Shown here: positions 43,184-50,698 of the stretch, piece by piece | Numbering within the stretch: the stretch's first letter is position 1 | Layout: each line of letters opens with the position of its first letter | The notes under the pieces: model-generated | What the model was told of the DNA's origin: nothing | The model's input: the letters and a program-made list of their open reading frames with translations, nothing else | The model's database searches: none | Translations under genes and position numbers: made by a program | Assembly (NCBI GenBank): GCA_035486355.1 | Contig: DATHNE010000190.1 | Span: 12,533-76,532, forward strand | Length of the DNA: 64,000 bases | Direction: 5' to 3' | Source of the DNA: Palsa-883 sp035486355 | GTDB taxonomy: Bacteria > Pseudomonadota > Alphaproteobacteria > Acetobacterales > Acetobacteraceae

Positions 43184-45544
43184 CTAGCCCGGGCTCGGCT
43201 CCGTCGTCGTGCCGATGGGGCGAACCAGGACCGGGATGGATTTTGCGGCTGGTGTGCCGCTCTTGCGGTCGTAATGTGCCAGCGGCAGCAGCGGGTTGGT
43301 TTCCGGGTAATAGGCGCCGATCGAACCCAGTGGAATGTCGTACGCCTTCACGCGGAAGCCACGCACGACGCGCCGCTTGCCATCTTCCGCCAGCGATTCG
43401 ATCTCGACCAGGCTCCCCGCCGCGATCCCCCTTCGCTGCATATCGGCTTCATTGATGAACACCACCATGCGTCCGCCGAACACGCCGCGGTACCGGTCGT
43501 CGAGGCCGTAGACCGTGGTATTGTATTGATTGTGGCTGCGCAGCGTCATCAGCCGCAGCATGTCGGGGTGGGAGACCTGGGGATCTTCCTCGACGCCGGA
43601 AAAGATCAGGAAGTTTGCACGACCGGTTGAGGTATTCCACACCCGCTGGCGCGGTGGATTGGTCAGGTGGAACCCGCCGGGTTGGTCAATCCGCCGGTTG
43701 AAATCGAAGAAAAGATGCGGCAGCACCGCCTCGATCTTGTCGCGGATCCGGCTGTAGTCAGCAACAAAGTAGCTCCAGTCGATGCCATCGCGTGGCAGCG
43801 TCGCGTCGGCCATGCCGCAGACGATCGCCACTTCGGATTTCAGCTGCTCGCTTGGCGGCTGAACCAGCCCAGACGAGGCATGGACCATCGACATGCTGTC
43901 CTCGACCGTGATGGCCTGCCGGCCGCTGGCCTGTATGTCGATGTCGCTGCGCGCCAGGCAGGGCAAGATCAATGCCTGTTCGCCATGCACCAGATGACCG
44001 CGATTCAGCTTGGTGTTGATCCCAACCGTCAGCCGCATGCGCCGCATCGCGGCCTCGGCGATGTCCCAATCCGGCACCGCCCTGACGAAATTCCCGCCAA
44101 GGCCAACGAACACCTTGGCGTCCCCATCGACCATCGCCTGCACCGCCTTCACGACATTGTGGCCGTGCGCGCGCGGCGGTGCGAATCCGAATACTTTCCC
44201 CAACTGGTCCAGAAAGGCGGGGGATGGCTTTTCATCGATCCCGACGGTGCGGTCGCCTTGCACATTCGAATGCCCGCGCACCGGGCAGATGCCGGCGCCC
44301 GGCCGGCCGATATTCCCCCGCAGCAGCAGCAGGTTGAGGATCTGCTGCACGTTCGCCGAACCGGTGCGATGCTGGGTGATCCCCATGCCGTAGCAGGCGA
44401 TGACGTTGCGCGCGCGGATGTAGATCTCGGCCACGCGCCGCAACTGGTCGTATGACAGGCCACAGGCCGGCAGTACGTCGTTCCATTTGGTGCGGCGCAG
44501 GTCGTCGGCAAATTCCGTGAAACCGTGTGTATGCTGGGCGATGAACGCGGTATCCAGCACCGGCGCGTTGCCGAGTTGCAGCGCCGTGTCGTGCGCCTCC
44601 AGCACCAGCTTCATCACGCCCTTCAGCGCGGCGACGTCGCCCGCGGCGCAAACCTGGCAATACTCGCTCGCGATCCGTGTCTCGCTGAACGTCGCCATCT
44701 CGATCGGGCTCTGTGGCGCGGTAAAGCGTTCGAGCGCGCGCTCCCGCAGCGGATTGAACACCACGATCGGCACGCCACGGTGCGACGCATTGTGCAGTTC
44801 AGTCATCATGCGCGGACTGTTGGTTCCGGGATTCTGACCGATGACGAAGATCGCGTCGGCCTGCGAAAAATCGTCAAGCAGCACCGTGCCCTTGCCGATG
44901 CCGATGCTTTCGGGAAGGCCAACGCTGGTCGGTTCGTGGCACATGTTGGAACAGTCGGGAAAGTTGTTCGTGCCAAAGCGCCGGACAAACAACTGGTACA
45001 GGAAGGCCGCCTCGTTGGACGTGCGGCCGGACGTATAGAACTCGGCCTGGTTCGGATCGTCCAAGGCATTGAGTTCGCGGCCGATCAGCGTGAACGCCTC
45101 ATTCCAATCGATCGGCACATAATGGTCCGTCTCCGCATCGTATCGCATCGGCTCCGTGAGCCGTCCCTGCTCCTCAAGCCAATAGTCGCTCTGCTGCTCC
45201 AGCGCGCAGACGGTGTGCTCGGCGAAGAACCCCCGGGTCACGCGGCGCTTCGTCAGCTCGAATGCCACGGCCTTGGCGCCGTTCTCGCAGAATTCGAACG
45301 AGCTCGTGTGCGCCGGGTCGGGCCAGGCACAGCCAGGACAGTCGAATCCGTCTGGCTGATTGACCGACAACAGCGCCTTCGACCCTTTCAGCGCGACGCT
45401 CTGCTCTCGCAGCGCCTGCGCCGTCGCCCGCAACGCCCCCCAGCCGCCGGCCGCCGCGTGATAAGGCGCGAACGTCGGCGTATCGTCCGACGCAGGCTGG
45501 GTATTTTCACGCGGCTCGACGCTGGGAACGAGGGAGTTGCTCAT
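43184..45544 (-). CDS. FdhF/YdeP-family molybdopterin oxidoreductase
   Basis: A 786-residue molybdo-bis-MGD protein. N-terminal C69-x2-C72 and C86 probably belong to an Fe-S site. DCSNM-C202-H203-EPTSVGL aligns with the Sec140-His141 site of E. coli formate dehydrogenase H, with Cys in place of Sec. MGD-binding features follow (IGQNPGTNSPRMM, GMGITQHRTGSANVQQILNLLLLRGNIGRPGAGICPVRGHSNVQG), and the C-terminal beta-barrel domain has LMTLRSHNQYNTTVYGLDD. The start at 45544 has GGAG upstream. The family includes YdeP, linked to acid resistance, whose substrate is unsettled. Placed after oxalate decarboxylase, which releases formate, formate oxidation is an attractive inference. Confidence 0.85.
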   Translation of the reverse strand: MSNSLVPSVEPRENTQPASDDTPTFAPYHAAAGGWGALRATAQALREQSVALKGSKALLSVNQPDGFDCPGCAWPDPAHTSSFEFCENGAKAVAFELTKRRVTRGFFAEHTVCALEQQSDYWLEEQGRLTEPMRYDAETDHYVPIDWNEAFTLIGRELNALDDPNQAEFYTSGRTSNEAAFLYQLFVRRFGTNNFPDCSNMCHEPTSVGLPESIGIGKGTVLLDDFSQADAIFVIGQNPGTNSPRMMTELHNASHRGVPIVVFNPLRERALERFTAPQSPIEMATFSETRIASEYCQVCAAGDVAALKGVMKLVLEAHDTALQLGNAPVLDTAFIAQHTHGFTEFADDLRRTKWNDVLPACGLSYDQLRRVAEIYIRARNVIACYGMGITQHRTGSANVQQILNLLLLRGNIGRPGAGICPVRGHSNVQGDRTVGIDEKPSPAFLDQLGKVFGFAPPRAHGHNVVKAVQAMVDGDAKVFVGLGGNFVRAVPDWDIAEAAMRRMRLTVGINTKLNRGHLVHGEQALILPCLARSDIDIQASGRQAITVEDSMSMVHASSGLVQPPSEQLKSEVAIVCGMADATLPRDGIDWSYFVADYSRIRDKIEAVLPHLFFDFNRRIDQPGGFHLTNPPRQRVWNTSTGRANFLIFSGVEEDPQVSHPDMLRLMTLRSHNQYNTTVYGLDDRYRGVFGGRMVVFINEADMQRRGIAAGSLVEIESLAEDGKRRVVRGFRVKAYDIPLGSIGAYYPETNPLLPLAHYDRKSGTPAAKSIPVLVRPIGTTTEPSPG

Positions 45545-45782
45545 GGTCGCTCCAGTCATTGTGCGATGGGTTTCAGGCCAATCCGGTCGCCCGCAGTGAT
45601 CGTGCGAGCCGGGTTCGACCTTGTTGCGGACAAAGGTCCTATGAGAGTGCGCCGTATAGATCAGCACGACCGGCGGCATCACGATCGTGCCCACCACTCG
45701 GAGACGCGGACGGTCGCCGGGTGACGCCGCCTGCCAGACGACCCGACATGTCCTTTCGGTACTGGTTCGTCAGGCGATGCGC

Positions 45783-47042
45783 TCAGTCGGGGACCATCCC
45801 CGGCGCGCCTTGCGCAAACCGCTGCATCACCGACGGGTCGATGTTCAGAGTTTGGGCCACCATCGCCGGCGGGGTATGAGCCAGCCAGTCGGCAAGGGAG
45901 ATCTCTTGGTATTCGGGCGTCTTGAAGACGGCCAGAAGCTGAACATCCGTCGTGCCGGTATTCTGGATGTAATGGCCAAGGTTCTTTTTGACGACGCCGA
46001 TGTCGCCCGGGCGGAAATCCCGCGTCACCGCCTCCGGTCCGGCGTTGAACACTGTCATGCGGCCCTGACCCGTGATCCAGTACTGCCATTCGTCGGCGTT
46101 CGGGTGCCAGTGCATCTGGCGCAGGCCGCCCGGCTTGATGGTCTCCAGCACAGCCGCGATCGTCTTCGAGACCTTGAACGTCGAACTGTCGGCCAGTTGC
46201 AGGGTGCCGCTCCGGCCACTGTATTGCTTTGCCGCCCCGGCCAGCGAGAAGGTGAATGGATTGGGAGGCAATCCGCCGGATGCCACCGCTTCCTGATCCG
46301 CGGACAGGGATCCTGGCTCCTTGCCTTGGAATATCCAGCGGTCGTTCAGAGGGATCGAGCGGAAAGCCTCCGATGGGACGCCGAAGTTGAGTGCGAGCAC
46401 CGCGGGCGGCGTATGAGCGAACCAGTCGGTCACCAGCAGCGTGTTGTACTCGCTGGCTGCGCCATCATCGAACACGATGACGAATTCGCAGCCGTCCGCC
46501 CCGAGGCCCTGCAGCGAATGGGGATAGCCGGCGGGGAAGTACCACAGGTCACCCACGCCGATGTCCTGCACGTAAGGCCGGCCCGACGTATCCATCACCG
46601 TCACGCGGCATCTGCCGTTGGTCATGAACGCCCATTCGGCCGCTTGGTGCCAATGCAGTTCGCGGATGCCGCCGGCATTGAGCCGCATGTTGACGCCGGA
46701 GACGGCGCCAGAAATCGGGAAATCCGCCTGCGTCACCTGTCGCGCCCATCCGCCGTCCTGGATGCGTCTGGGGGCGTTGTTGAACGATGCCCAGAACTCC
46801 GGCATGTCGCCGACATCTGTCGCCGGTGGGTTGGTGGCGTTGGGGAATTGCGATGCCACTGCCGGGTTCTGCGGGCCAGGATCGAGCCTGCTGCCGGCAT
46901 TGGCATTGATCGCGCCCTGCGCAGGCGCGTCCGGATTGCCAAACGAGGCTGCATGAGCGGTCGTGGCTGTAGCGGCAACAGCGCCAGCAGCACCGAAGGC
47001 GAGCATATTACGGCGGGAAAATGGAACCATGGCGTGCCTCAT
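45783..47042 (-). CDS. oxdC: Oxalate decarboxylase (bicupin)
   Basis: A 419-residue exported bicupin with a Tat-like signal (FSRRNMLAFGAAG...AHA). Both Mn sites are complete: H130, H132, E136, H175 in cupin 1 (RELHWHQAAEWAFM) and H311, H313, E318, H357 in cupin 2 (QMHWHPNADEWQYWI). The N-domain lid reads S197-E-Y-N-T201 where Bacillus OxdC has SENST. The lid Glu needed for decarboxylation rather than oxidation is kept, so oxalate to formate plus CO2 is expected. It heads the operon with the FdhF/YdeP gene (238 bp downstream). Palindromic sites lie 97-135 bp upstream of its start. Confidence 0.88.
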   Translation of the reverse strand: MRHAMVPFSRRNMLAFGAAGAVAATATTAHAASFGNPDAPAQGAINANAGSRLDPGPQNPAVASQFPNATNPPATDVGDMPEFWASFNNAPRRIQDGGWARQVTQADFPISGAVSGVNMRLNAGGIRELHWHQAAEWAFMTNGRCRVTVMDTSGRPYVQDIGVGDLWYFPAGYPHSLQGLGADGCEFVIVFDDGAASEYNTLLVTDWFAHTPPAVLALNFGVPSEAFRSIPLNDRWIFQGKEPGSLSADQEAVASGGLPPNPFTFSLAGAAKQYSGRSGTLQLADSSTFKVSKTIAAVLETIKPGGLRQMHWHPNADEWQYWITGQGRMTVFNAGPEAVTRDFRPGDIGVVKKNLGHYIQNTGTTDVQLLAVFKTPEYQEISLADWLAHTPPAMVAQTLNIDPSVMQRFAQGAPGMVPD

Positions 47043-47138
47043 TCATACGGGCGGAATGACCGGACTGCCTGTGGCAGTCGGTTACGAACCGTCTCGCCGG
47101 TATGTCGCACGCTTGCGCTGAATTGCATCACTCGACAT

Positions 47139-47177
47139 GTGCATCGAACGATGCACGTTGCGCATCATCTGATGCGC
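47139..47177. promoter_or_regulatory. Two 18-bp palindromic operators upstream of oxdC
   Basis: GTGCATCGAACGATGCAC (47139-47156) and GCGCATCATCTGATGCGC (47160-47177) each have perfect 8-bp arms around two central bases. Their centres are 21 bp apart, about two helical turns, which suits a regulator bound on one face of the DNA. A TTGCATCA half-site lies just before them. The same GTGCAT...ATGCAC form occurs at 49638-49655. Confidence 0.65.
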
Positions 47178-47256
47178 TGCCGGACATGGCGGCGGGTCGG
47201 CAACGGACTGCGTATCGTTCCCGCTGATGGTGATGATGCTGTGGGCAGACGCCTCG

Positions 47257-47331
47257 CGTCATTCGCGCGAATGCAGGAACCCATCACCAGCACGGTGCCG
47301 TGGATGGATTCCTGCTATCGCAGGAATGACG
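47257..47331. repeat. 75-bp intergenic inverted repeat element, copy 1
   Basis: Outer arms CGTCATTC and GAATGACG bound a 75-bp element containing GCAGGAACCCATC and GGATTCCTGCTATCGCAGG. It resembles the small mobile-like intergenic repeats (CGTCATTCCTGCG...GCAGGAATGACG) common in proteobacterial genomes. A diverged second copy is at 49395-49480. Confidence 0.6.
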
Positions 47332-47365
47332 AGAGGTGAATGTTTCGGGGCCGGGTGACTATCGG

Positions 47366-47809
47366 CTAACGCGATTGATCCGAAGCGGCGTCATCCGGGT
47401 TGTCCCAGATGGACTTTGGCAAATTGACCACGATCGGTTCGGGCGTGCTGCGGACGACCACCCACCGGACCGGGGTATCAAGCGACCGGTTGGTTTCCAT
47501 GTGCGGCAGCCAGGCTGGGATGTGCAGGAAATCCCCGGCCCGCGCGACGCCGGAGAATTCGCCATGCTGACCCCAGCGCAAATGACTGACGCCTTCCAGC
47601 ACGTAGGCGATGGTCTCCTGAACGCCGTGGTGGTGAACGTCGATCGTGGCACCCGGCTCCATCGAGAACAGGCCACCCCATAGCCCGGTCTCGATCCCGC
47701 CCGACCGCGTGACGGCGGCGAGGCGTTGCGAACCGTTCGTCTGTGCCGTTCCGGGATCGAACGCATCCGGACGGACGATCCGTACGCTCATAGGGGTCCA
47801 CATGGTCAA
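47366..47809 (-). CDS. Single-domain cupin protein
   Basis: A 147-residue cupin with motif 1 DVHHHGVQETIAYVLEG and motif 2 GDFLHIPAWLPHMETN, giving a full set of probable metal ligands (His, His, Glu, His). Its ATG overlaps the stop of the aldo-keto reductase gene as ATGA, so the two are coupled; a second ATG lies two codons in. Substrate unknown. It may be a small-molecule dioxygenase, isomerase or binding protein linked to the oxalate module. Confidence 0.78.
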   Translation of the reverse strand: MTMWTPMSVRIVRPDAFDPGTAQTNGSQRLAAVTRSGGIETGLWGGLFSMEPGATIDVHHHGVQETIAYVLEGVSHLRWGQHGEFSGVARAGDFLHIPAWLPHMETNRSLDTPVRWVVVRSTPEPIVVNLPKSIWDNPDDAASDQSR

Positions 47810-48840
47810 ACCTCCGGTCGGGTCGGCCCGCTGCCTGCTCCGGTACGCTCGATTGTCTGAGCGATCTCCTCCAGGTCCGCGGCCGACAAATCCACGGCCG
47901 ACGCGCCGACCCAGCCGTCAACCTGGGCCGGGCTTCGGGCACCAACGATCGCCGCCGTGACACCGGGCCAGGCCAGCGTCCAGGCGATGGCGACCGCTGC
48001 CGTGGTGACACCATAGCGGCGCGCGATCCGCGTCAGCCCCTCGGCCAGGGCGAGATTGCGATCCAATCCTTCGCCGGTGAAATCCGCCGAGCGGGACCGC
48101 CAATCGTCAGCCGGCAGGGCGCGTGCGCGTGCGCGGTTGAATGCGCCCGACAGCAGGCCGGACTGCATCGGACTGTAGACGATCACGCCGGTCTGATGTG
48201 CGTTGCACCAGGGCAGTTCGGCCGCGGCGGCGGCGCGGCGGATCGCCGAGAAGGGCGGCTGCAGCGTATCGACGTGACCAAGCGCTTCGGCGCGCGCGAG
48301 CTGCGCCGCGTCATGGTTGGACAGCCCAACAGCACGCACCTTGCCCTCGCGCTTCAGGTCGAGCATGGCCTGCCAATATTCTTCCACTGGTGTACCGTCC
48401 TCCGACGGCCAGTGCACCTGATACAGGTCGATCTGTTCGACGCCGAGGCGCCGGAGCGAATCCTCAACCTCGCGACGGATGCTGCGAGGATTGGCACTCT
48501 GCCGCGGCATGGCCTTCGGATTGGCCTCATCCCACACCAGGCCGCATTTCGTGAAAACGTAGGGCCGCTCGCTTGGCGGGATGTCGCGAAGCGCCATGCC
48601 CACGACGCGCTCGGAGCGGCCAAGGCCGTAGACGGCGGCGGTGTCGATCCAGTTGATGCCCCGACCGACGGCGTGGCGGATCGCCGCGATGGACGCCGTA
48701 TCCTCCTGGCTGCCCCAACCGACGGCCCAGTCGCCGCCGCCCAGTGCCCATGCACCGAAGCCGACGCGGGTGATCCGCATTCCCGTGCGCCCGAACGGCA
48801 CTGTTTCGAGTCCATGCGCGATGGATGACAAGTGATTCAT
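47806..48840 (-). CDS. Aldo/keto reductase
   Basis: A 344-residue (beta/alpha)8 AKR using NADPH. GINWIDTAAVYGLGRSE carries the catalytic Asp and Tyr, VFTKCGL the Lys and YQVHWPSEDG the His position. AAIVGARSPAQVDGWVGA forms the C-terminal cofactor site. Family-typical length. It begins 3 bp after the lipoprotein gene and overlaps the cupin gene, so the three form one operon. Its natural aldehyde or ketone substrate is not evident. Confidence 0.88.
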   Translation of the reverse strand: MNHLSSIAHGLETVPFGRTGMRITRVGFGAWALGGGDWAVGWGSQEDTASIAAIRHAVGRGINWIDTAAVYGLGRSERVVGMALRDIPPSERPYVFTKCGLVWDEANPKAMPRQSANPRSIRREVEDSLRRLGVEQIDLYQVHWPSEDGTPVEEYWQAMLDLKREGKVRAVGLSNHDAAQLARAEALGHVDTLQPPFSAIRRAAAAAELPWCNAHQTGVIVYSPMQSGLLSGAFNRARARALPADDWRSRSADFTGEGLDRNLALAEGLTRIARRYGVTTAAVAIAWTLAWPGVTAAIVGARSPAQVDGWVGASAVDLSAADLEEIAQTIERTGAGSGPTRPEV

Positions 48841-48843
48841 GAC

Positions 48844-49377
48844 CTAACTCCGTGACAAATGTATCAAGTTTGTTTCGTTCCGGAGGACGTTTCCACTTGG
48901 CCGGTTCGGCGTGCTCGCCTCGGCGGCAATATCGGCCAGAAGCCGCTTGGACATCGACGCGATATCGGAGGTGATAACCGCCGTCGGCGTGTTGTCGGTG
49001 ATCGTCGCCTGTTCGTACGCGTACGGGTTCGCGCCATCGAACACATTCACGACCAGAAGCGAGGTGTCCCTCGAACCGGACGGGTTGTTGTGCCAGACGA
49101 TGCGCTGCGAAGGGTATGGTGACGCGACGCGACCGACGATGACGTTGCCACGCGTTGCCTGCTCCATGCCCGCCATGACCAGTTGCGTCGATTCTGCCTC
49201 GGTCATTGCGGGCAGCGGTTGCCGTACGCTGACGCTTGCGACCCCCGCCGGCGTCGTCAGCTCGAAGTCGGGCTGTAGCGCGGTGGCTGCCGGTGCGCCC
49301 GTGCACGCAGTGAGACCGAAGAGCAGAACGAGGCCACACGTACGCGCAAGCGCGGCCGCACTGAAAGCAACGGTCAT
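48844..49377 (-). CDS. Putative lipoprotein of unknown function
   Basis: About 177 residues from ATG 49375-49377; the longer frame to 49530 does not look coding before that. It has a lipoprotein signal with lipobox LTAC (LVLLFGLTACTGAP). The mature part has QPDFELTTPAGVASVSVRQPLP and a region with RIVWHNNPSGSRDTSLLVVNVFDGANPYAYEQATI. No family recognised. It is the first gene of the lipoprotein-AKR-cupin operon, 3 bp before the AKR start. Confidence 0.6.
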   Translation of the reverse strand: MTVAFSAAALARTCGLVLLFGLTACTGAPAATALQPDFELTTPAGVASVSVRQPLPAMTEAESTQLVMAGMEQATRGNVIVGRVASPYPSQRIVWHNNPSGSRDTSLLVVNVFDGANPYAYEQATITDNTPTAVITSDIASMSKRLLADIAAEASTPNRPSGNVLRNETNLIHLSRS

Positions 49378-49394
49378 TGGGTTTGACCCATTGC

Positions 49395-49480
49395 CGTCAT
49401 TCCTGTGCAAGCGGGTATCCATGCGATGCCCCGTCTTTTGGTGCTGCGTCCTGGATGCCTGGTTTCGCAGGCACGACGAG
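49395..49480. repeat. Intergenic inverted repeat element, copy 2
   Basis: Starts CGTCATTCCTGTGCAAGCGG and ends CTGGTTTCGCAGGCACGACG, with TATCCATGCGATG and CGTCCTGGATGCC inside. It is a diverged copy of the element at 47257-47331, in the same orientation and again at an operon boundary. Confidence 0.55.
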
Positions 49481-49606
49481 GATCGGTCAGCATGAAGCGC
49501 GCGCAGATCACGACGGTAAGACGCAGACATTGTATGTCCTATTCCTCGAACGGAACGACAGCCCCCTATCGTGCTGTCAGTCGCCGATCGGCTTCAGCGC
49601 AAGTGG

Positions 49607-49655
49607 TGCATTTCCGCGGAAATGCATCAGCGCAGGCGTGCATCACTTAATGCAC
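49607..49655. promoter_or_regulatory. Palindromic operator group upstream of lipoprotein-AKR-cupin operon
   Basis: TGCATTTCCGCGGAAATGCA (49607-49626) is a perfect 20-bp palindrome. GTGCATCACTTAATGCAC (49638-49655) has 6-bp arms and the same spacing and ends as the oxdC operator GTGCATCGAACGATGCAC. A further CGTGCAT half-site follows at 49658. The LysR gene begins its 3' end at 49710, so the adjacent regulator is the natural candidate to bind. Confidence 0.6.
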
Positions 49656-49709
49656 GTCGTGCATATCCTGAGCTACGCCGGATTGCGCTTCGATCATCCA
49701 AATTCTCGC

Positions 49710-50627
49710 CTAGGCGTCCTTGACAGACGCACGCAGCGTCGCGCGCAGCCAACGATGGGCCGGATGGTGGTCGAGCCGGCGATGCCAGATCATCGACAGT
49801 GACACACGTGGTGAGACGAACGGCAGTGGCCGGATGATCAGCGGACTGGCGGTGATGAAGGATGCCGCAACACGCCGTGGCACGACTGCCAGCGCCTTGG
49901 ACCCAACAAGCACTGACAACACGGAATGCAGCGGGACCCTTGTCCAGACCTGGCGCACCGAGCCGTGCTCGGCGAGTGCATCATCAACGAACTGCGTATC
50001 GTCACGGGCCGACGTTATCGTGATATGGGGCAGGTTCGCGATATGCTCAATCGACAGCATCGGTTCATTGGCAATCGGATGATCACCCGACAGGATCGCC
50101 ACATAATCGTCTTCCAGGAGACCAACGCACTTGAACCGCTCGCCCCCCTCGGTCAGCGTGTCCAGCGTCAGTTCCACCGCGCCGGAATCCAACTGGTCGA
50201 ACGTGTGCAACATGCCGATCGGCCGGACCTCAACCACGACCGATGGCGCCAGCGTGGCGACGTAGCGCACGAAGGCCGGGATGATCGCACGCGCCGCGTA
50301 GTTGTTGGCAGCGATCGTAAAGGTCCGTGACGCCTGAGAGGGTTCGAACTCGTCCGCCTCGAGCGTGACTCGCATTTCCTGCAGTGCCTGATGAATCGGC
50401 CCGAACATCCGCTCGGCCCGGGGGGTCGGCAGCATGCCCTCAGGTGTGCGAACGAAGAGATCGTCCTTCAGCATATGACGCAGGCGCGCGAGCGCATGGC
50501 TGACCGCGGACTGAGACAGTCCAAGCCGCTGTCCGGTGCGCGTCAGGTTTTTTTCCTGCATCACCGTGTCAAAGACGATCATCAGGTTCAAGTCGAACGT
50601 ATTCCAGTTCGTCATGGGGACCGCCAC
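49710..50627 (-). CDS. LysR-family transcriptional regulator
   Basis: A 305-residue regulator. Its helix-turn-helix is LNLMIVFDTVMQEKNLTRTGQRLGLSQSAVSHALARLRHMLKDDLFVRTPEGMLPTPRAERM, the NodD/NahR-like subtype; a LysR substrate domain follows (FTIAANNYAARAIIPAFVRYV, GERFKCVGLLEDDYVAIL). An ATG four codons in (50615) is also a possible start. It lies upstream of the lipoprotein-AKR-cupin operon on the same strand. Related palindromes precede that operon and oxdC, so it probably controls the oxalate module. The effector is unknown. Confidence 0.88.
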   Translation of the reverse strand: MAVPMTNWNTFDLNLMIVFDTVMQEKNLTRTGQRLGLSQSAVSHALARLRHMLKDDLFVRTPEGMLPTPRAERMFGPIHQALQEMRVTLEADEFEPSQASRTFTIAANNYAARAIIPAFVRYVATLAPSVVVEVRPIGMLHTFDQLDSGAVELTLDTLTEGGERFKCVGLLEDDYVAILSGDHPIANEPMLSIEHIANLPHITITSARDDTQFVDDALAEHGSVRQVWTRVPLHSVLSVLVGSKALAVVPRRVAASFITASPLIIRPLPFVSPRVSLSMIWHRRLDHHPAHRWLRATLRASVKDA

Positions 50628-50655
50628 GCTCCGCGGCGGCCACCGTAGCTCGGAA

Positions 50656-50698
50656 TGACAGGTCTGTCAGGCGGTGTTCACCCGATGACGAACACCGC
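50656..50698. terminator. Hairpins between RND operon and LysR gene
   Basis: GCGGTGTTC (50671-50679) and GAACACCGC (50690-50698) form a 9-bp stem with a 10-base loop directly after the RND stop, on the 3' side of that operon. A second palindrome, TGACAG-GT-CTGTCA, is at 50656-50669, about 30 bp before the LysR start, where it could be an operator. No U-tract. Confidence 0.45.

Larger units (their letters stand above)
47043..47365. other. Intergenic region with operators and repeat
   Basis: About 320 bp between oxdC and the cupin gene (both minus strand). It holds the palindrome pair at 47139-47177 and the repeat element at 47257-47331, so it combines an oxdC promoter with an operon-end element. 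No coding frame is supported. Confidence 0.5.
49378..49709. other. Intergenic region with operators and repeat
   Basis: About 330 bp between the lipoprotein gene and the end of the LysR gene. It holds the second repeat element (49395-49480) and a group of palindromes at 49607-49655, in the same combination as the oxdC upstream region. Confidence 0.5.

Noticed and set aside
45687..47339. 550-codon open frame on the plus strand
   Set aside because: Covers the oxalate decarboxylase gene in antisense; the bicupin motifs are on the minus strand.
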